In this document: positions 6,124-7,035 of the stretch, piece after piece | How the letters are laid out: each line of letters starts with the position of its first letter | Numbering within the stretch: the stretch's first letter is position 1 | Origin: Candidatus Moraniibacteriota bacterium | Lineage (GTDB): Bacteria > Patescibacteriota > Minisyncoccia > CAIUEV01 | Assembly: GCA_016867255.1 (NCBI GenBank) | Contig: VGKB01000038.1 | Location: forward strand, 1 to 7,035 | Length of the DNA stretch: 7,035 nt | Direction of reading: 5' to 3' | Position numbers and translations under genes: made by a program | The notes under the pieces: generated by a model | Told to the model about the DNA's origin: nothing | What the model saw: only the letters and a program-made list of their open reading frames with translations | Databases searched by the model: none

Positions 6124-6396
6124 ATGCTTAAACTGAAAGTATTCGCCAAAACAGATTGTCCCCAATGCCCGGCCGCTAAACAGCTGGGAGAGGAAATTCA
6201 AAAAGAAGGAAAAACCCCGGTTGAGTTTTACGACGTTGACGAAGCGGAGGGCTTAGCCGAAGCCCAATTGTATTCCGTGCTGGCCACCCCAACTTTAGTG
6301 ATTTGCGATAACAGCGAAGACGAAAACGAGGTAAAAAGTTGGCGGGGAGAAGCGCCGAAGCGCGAAGATATCATGAGTATCATTTCTGAAAATTAG
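6124..6396 (+). CDS. Small glutaredoxin/thioredoxin-like protein with CPQC motif
   Basis: This is a 90-residue single-domain thioredoxin-fold protein without signal peptide or membrane segment, so it is cytosolic. Strand 1 (LKVFAKT) leads into the redox pair C12-P-Q-C15, followed by a helix, the second strand VEFYDVDE (33-40) and the cis-proline loop LATPTLVI (P56). It ends in WRGEAPKREDI, where many glutaredoxin-like proteins of this size carry a WxG segment. It could reduce a ribonucleotide reductase or another protein disulfide; the true partner is unknown. It lies 51 bases after the beta-helix gene and 45 bases before porB on the same strand, so it may be co-transcribed with porB. Such proteins often sit near anaerobic enzymes. 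There is no Shine-Dalgarno; five A residues precede the ATG. The fold is secure, the role is not. Confidence 0.87.
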   Translation: MLKLKVFAKTDCPQCPAAKQLGEEIQKEGKTPVEFYDVDEAEGLAEAQLYSVLATPTLVICDNSEDENEVKSWRGEAPKREDIMSIISEN

Positions 6397-6441
6397 ACTG
6401 CTATTTTAATATCTTTCTTAGACCGATAGAACAAAAATTTC

Positions 6442-7035
6442 ATGCCCACCCTCGCTCAAACAATTAAACAATCAGAAAATCAATTTATGCCCGGCCACGG
6501 TGCTTGCGCCGGTTGCGCCTTCCCTCCAATCATTCGCACGGTTCTGGCCGCCTCCACCAAGCCACTGGTGGTAAGCAACGCGACCGGCTGCCTGGAAGTT
6601 ACTTCAACGATTTACCCTCGCAGTTCATGGGGAGTAAACTATATTCACAGCGTCTTTGCCAACGCCGCCGCGACCATCTCCGGCATTGAGTCCGCTTCCC
6701 GCTTTCTGGAAAAAACCGTTTCCTTAAAAAAAGGGGTTAACTTTTTAGTTATTGGAGGTGACGGCGCCACATACGACATCGGCCTGCAAAGTTTATCCGG
6801 AGCTTTTGAGAGAGGCCACCGCTTTGTCTACCTTTGCTATGACAACCAGGCCTATATGAACACTGGCGGACAAAAATCCGGTGCCACTCCTTTCGGCGCC
6901 AACACTACTACTGAACCAAGCAGCAGAACCGATTTCGGCAAAGAGTTGCCCCGTAAAAACTTCATGAATATTTGCATCGCTCACCGGGCCAGCTACGCCG
7001 CCCAAGCCAGCGCCCACAACCTTGATGATCTTTTT
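6442..7035 (+). CDS. porB: Pyruvate:ferredoxin oxidoreductase beta subunit (PorB), 3' end outside window
   Basis: PorB binds thiamine pyrophosphate and an iron-sulfur cluster in the enzyme that converts pyruvate and CoA to acetyl-CoA, CO2 and reduced ferredoxin. The first 198 residues are present and the frame is open to the edge; family members are about 300 residues. C22 and C25 in GHGACAGC, with C50 in NATGCLEV, are three of the four expected cluster ligands; the fourth should lie further on. The TPP/Mg site is visible as GGDGATYDIG (105-114) and CYDNQAYMNTG (132-142), followed by the QKSGATPFGANTTTEP stretch. The ATG at 6442 gives a normal N-terminus; a second ATG at 6487 would remove residues just ahead of the cysteines and is less likely. 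No Shine-Dalgarno is seen. No alpha, gamma or delta subunit gene lies upstream. A related 2-oxoacid oxidoreductase beta subunit is possible, but the motifs fit PorB best. Confidence 0.93.
   Translation, partial: MPTLAQTIKQSENQFMPGHGACAGCAFPPIIRTVLAASTKPLVVSNATGCLEVTSTIYPRSSWGVNYIHSVFANAAATISGIESASRFLEKTVSLKKGVNFLVIGGDGATYDIGLQSLSGAFERGHRFVYLCYDNQAYMNTGGQKSGATPFGANTTTEPSSRTDFGKELPRKNFMNICIAHRASYAAQASAHNLDDLF

Noticed and set aside
1..7035. CRISPR array, tRNA or rRNA gene, insertion sequence, toxin-antitoxin or phage defence genes
   Set aside because: No regularly spaced repeats, no cloverleaf-like or rRNA sequence, and no transposase, toxin or nuclease motifs were seen on either strand; the gene gaps are too short to hide such systems.

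Overview
The window looks like ordinary chromosomal DNA from a candidate-phyla-radiation bacterium (Patescibacteria, most likely a Parcubacteria-type lineage). This is inferred from the style of the genes: a class B penicillin-binding protein with a lysine-rich tail, a YceG/MltG protein of the type common in that group, a short membrane-anchored CPHC thioredoxin-like protein, a WbaZ-like glycosyltransferase, and a separate pyruvate:ferredoxin oxidoreductase beta subunit. The standard genetic code fits: TAA, TAG and TGA all end intact genes. No sequence search was possible, so the taxonomic call is an inference.

Layout. Positions 1-1071 (minus strand): mltG, the lytic transglycosylase that cuts nascent peptidoglycan strands, with a probable downstream minus-strand gene whose ATG and ribosome binding site lie at the left edge. 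Positions 1072-1182: a short divergent promoter region. Positions 1183-3652 (plus): a probable two-gene unit, a membrane-anchored CPHC oxidoreductase followed 13 bases later by a class B penicillin-binding protein (FtsI family) with intact catalytic motifs. Positions 3653-3709: a convergent intergenic hairpin region. Positions 3710 to about 4930 (minus): a GT4 glycosyltransferase, which seems to have a promoter inside the longest possible reading frame. Positions 4967-5142: a divergent intergenic region with a degenerate palindromic repeat and a promoter. Positions 5143-6072 (plus): a secreted parallel beta-helix protein. Positions 6124-6396 (plus): a small cytosolic CPQC glutaredoxin-like protein. 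Positions 6442-7035 (plus): porB, cut by the right edge.

How the genes work together. The left half is a cell-envelope module: MltG and the PBP act on the same septal or lateral peptidoglycan, and the anchored oxidoreductase probably works on the same outer face of the membrane. The middle holds surface-glycan and secreted-protein functions. The right end switches to anaerobic central metabolism, where a glutaredoxin-like protein precedes an oxygen-sensitive iron-sulfur enzyme. Nothing in the window looks like a defence system, mobile element, CRISPR array or RNA gene. The most interesting points are the near absence of Shine-Dalgarno sequences together with promoters very close to start codons, the degenerate palindrome at 4997-5033, and the glutaredoxin-porB arrangement.
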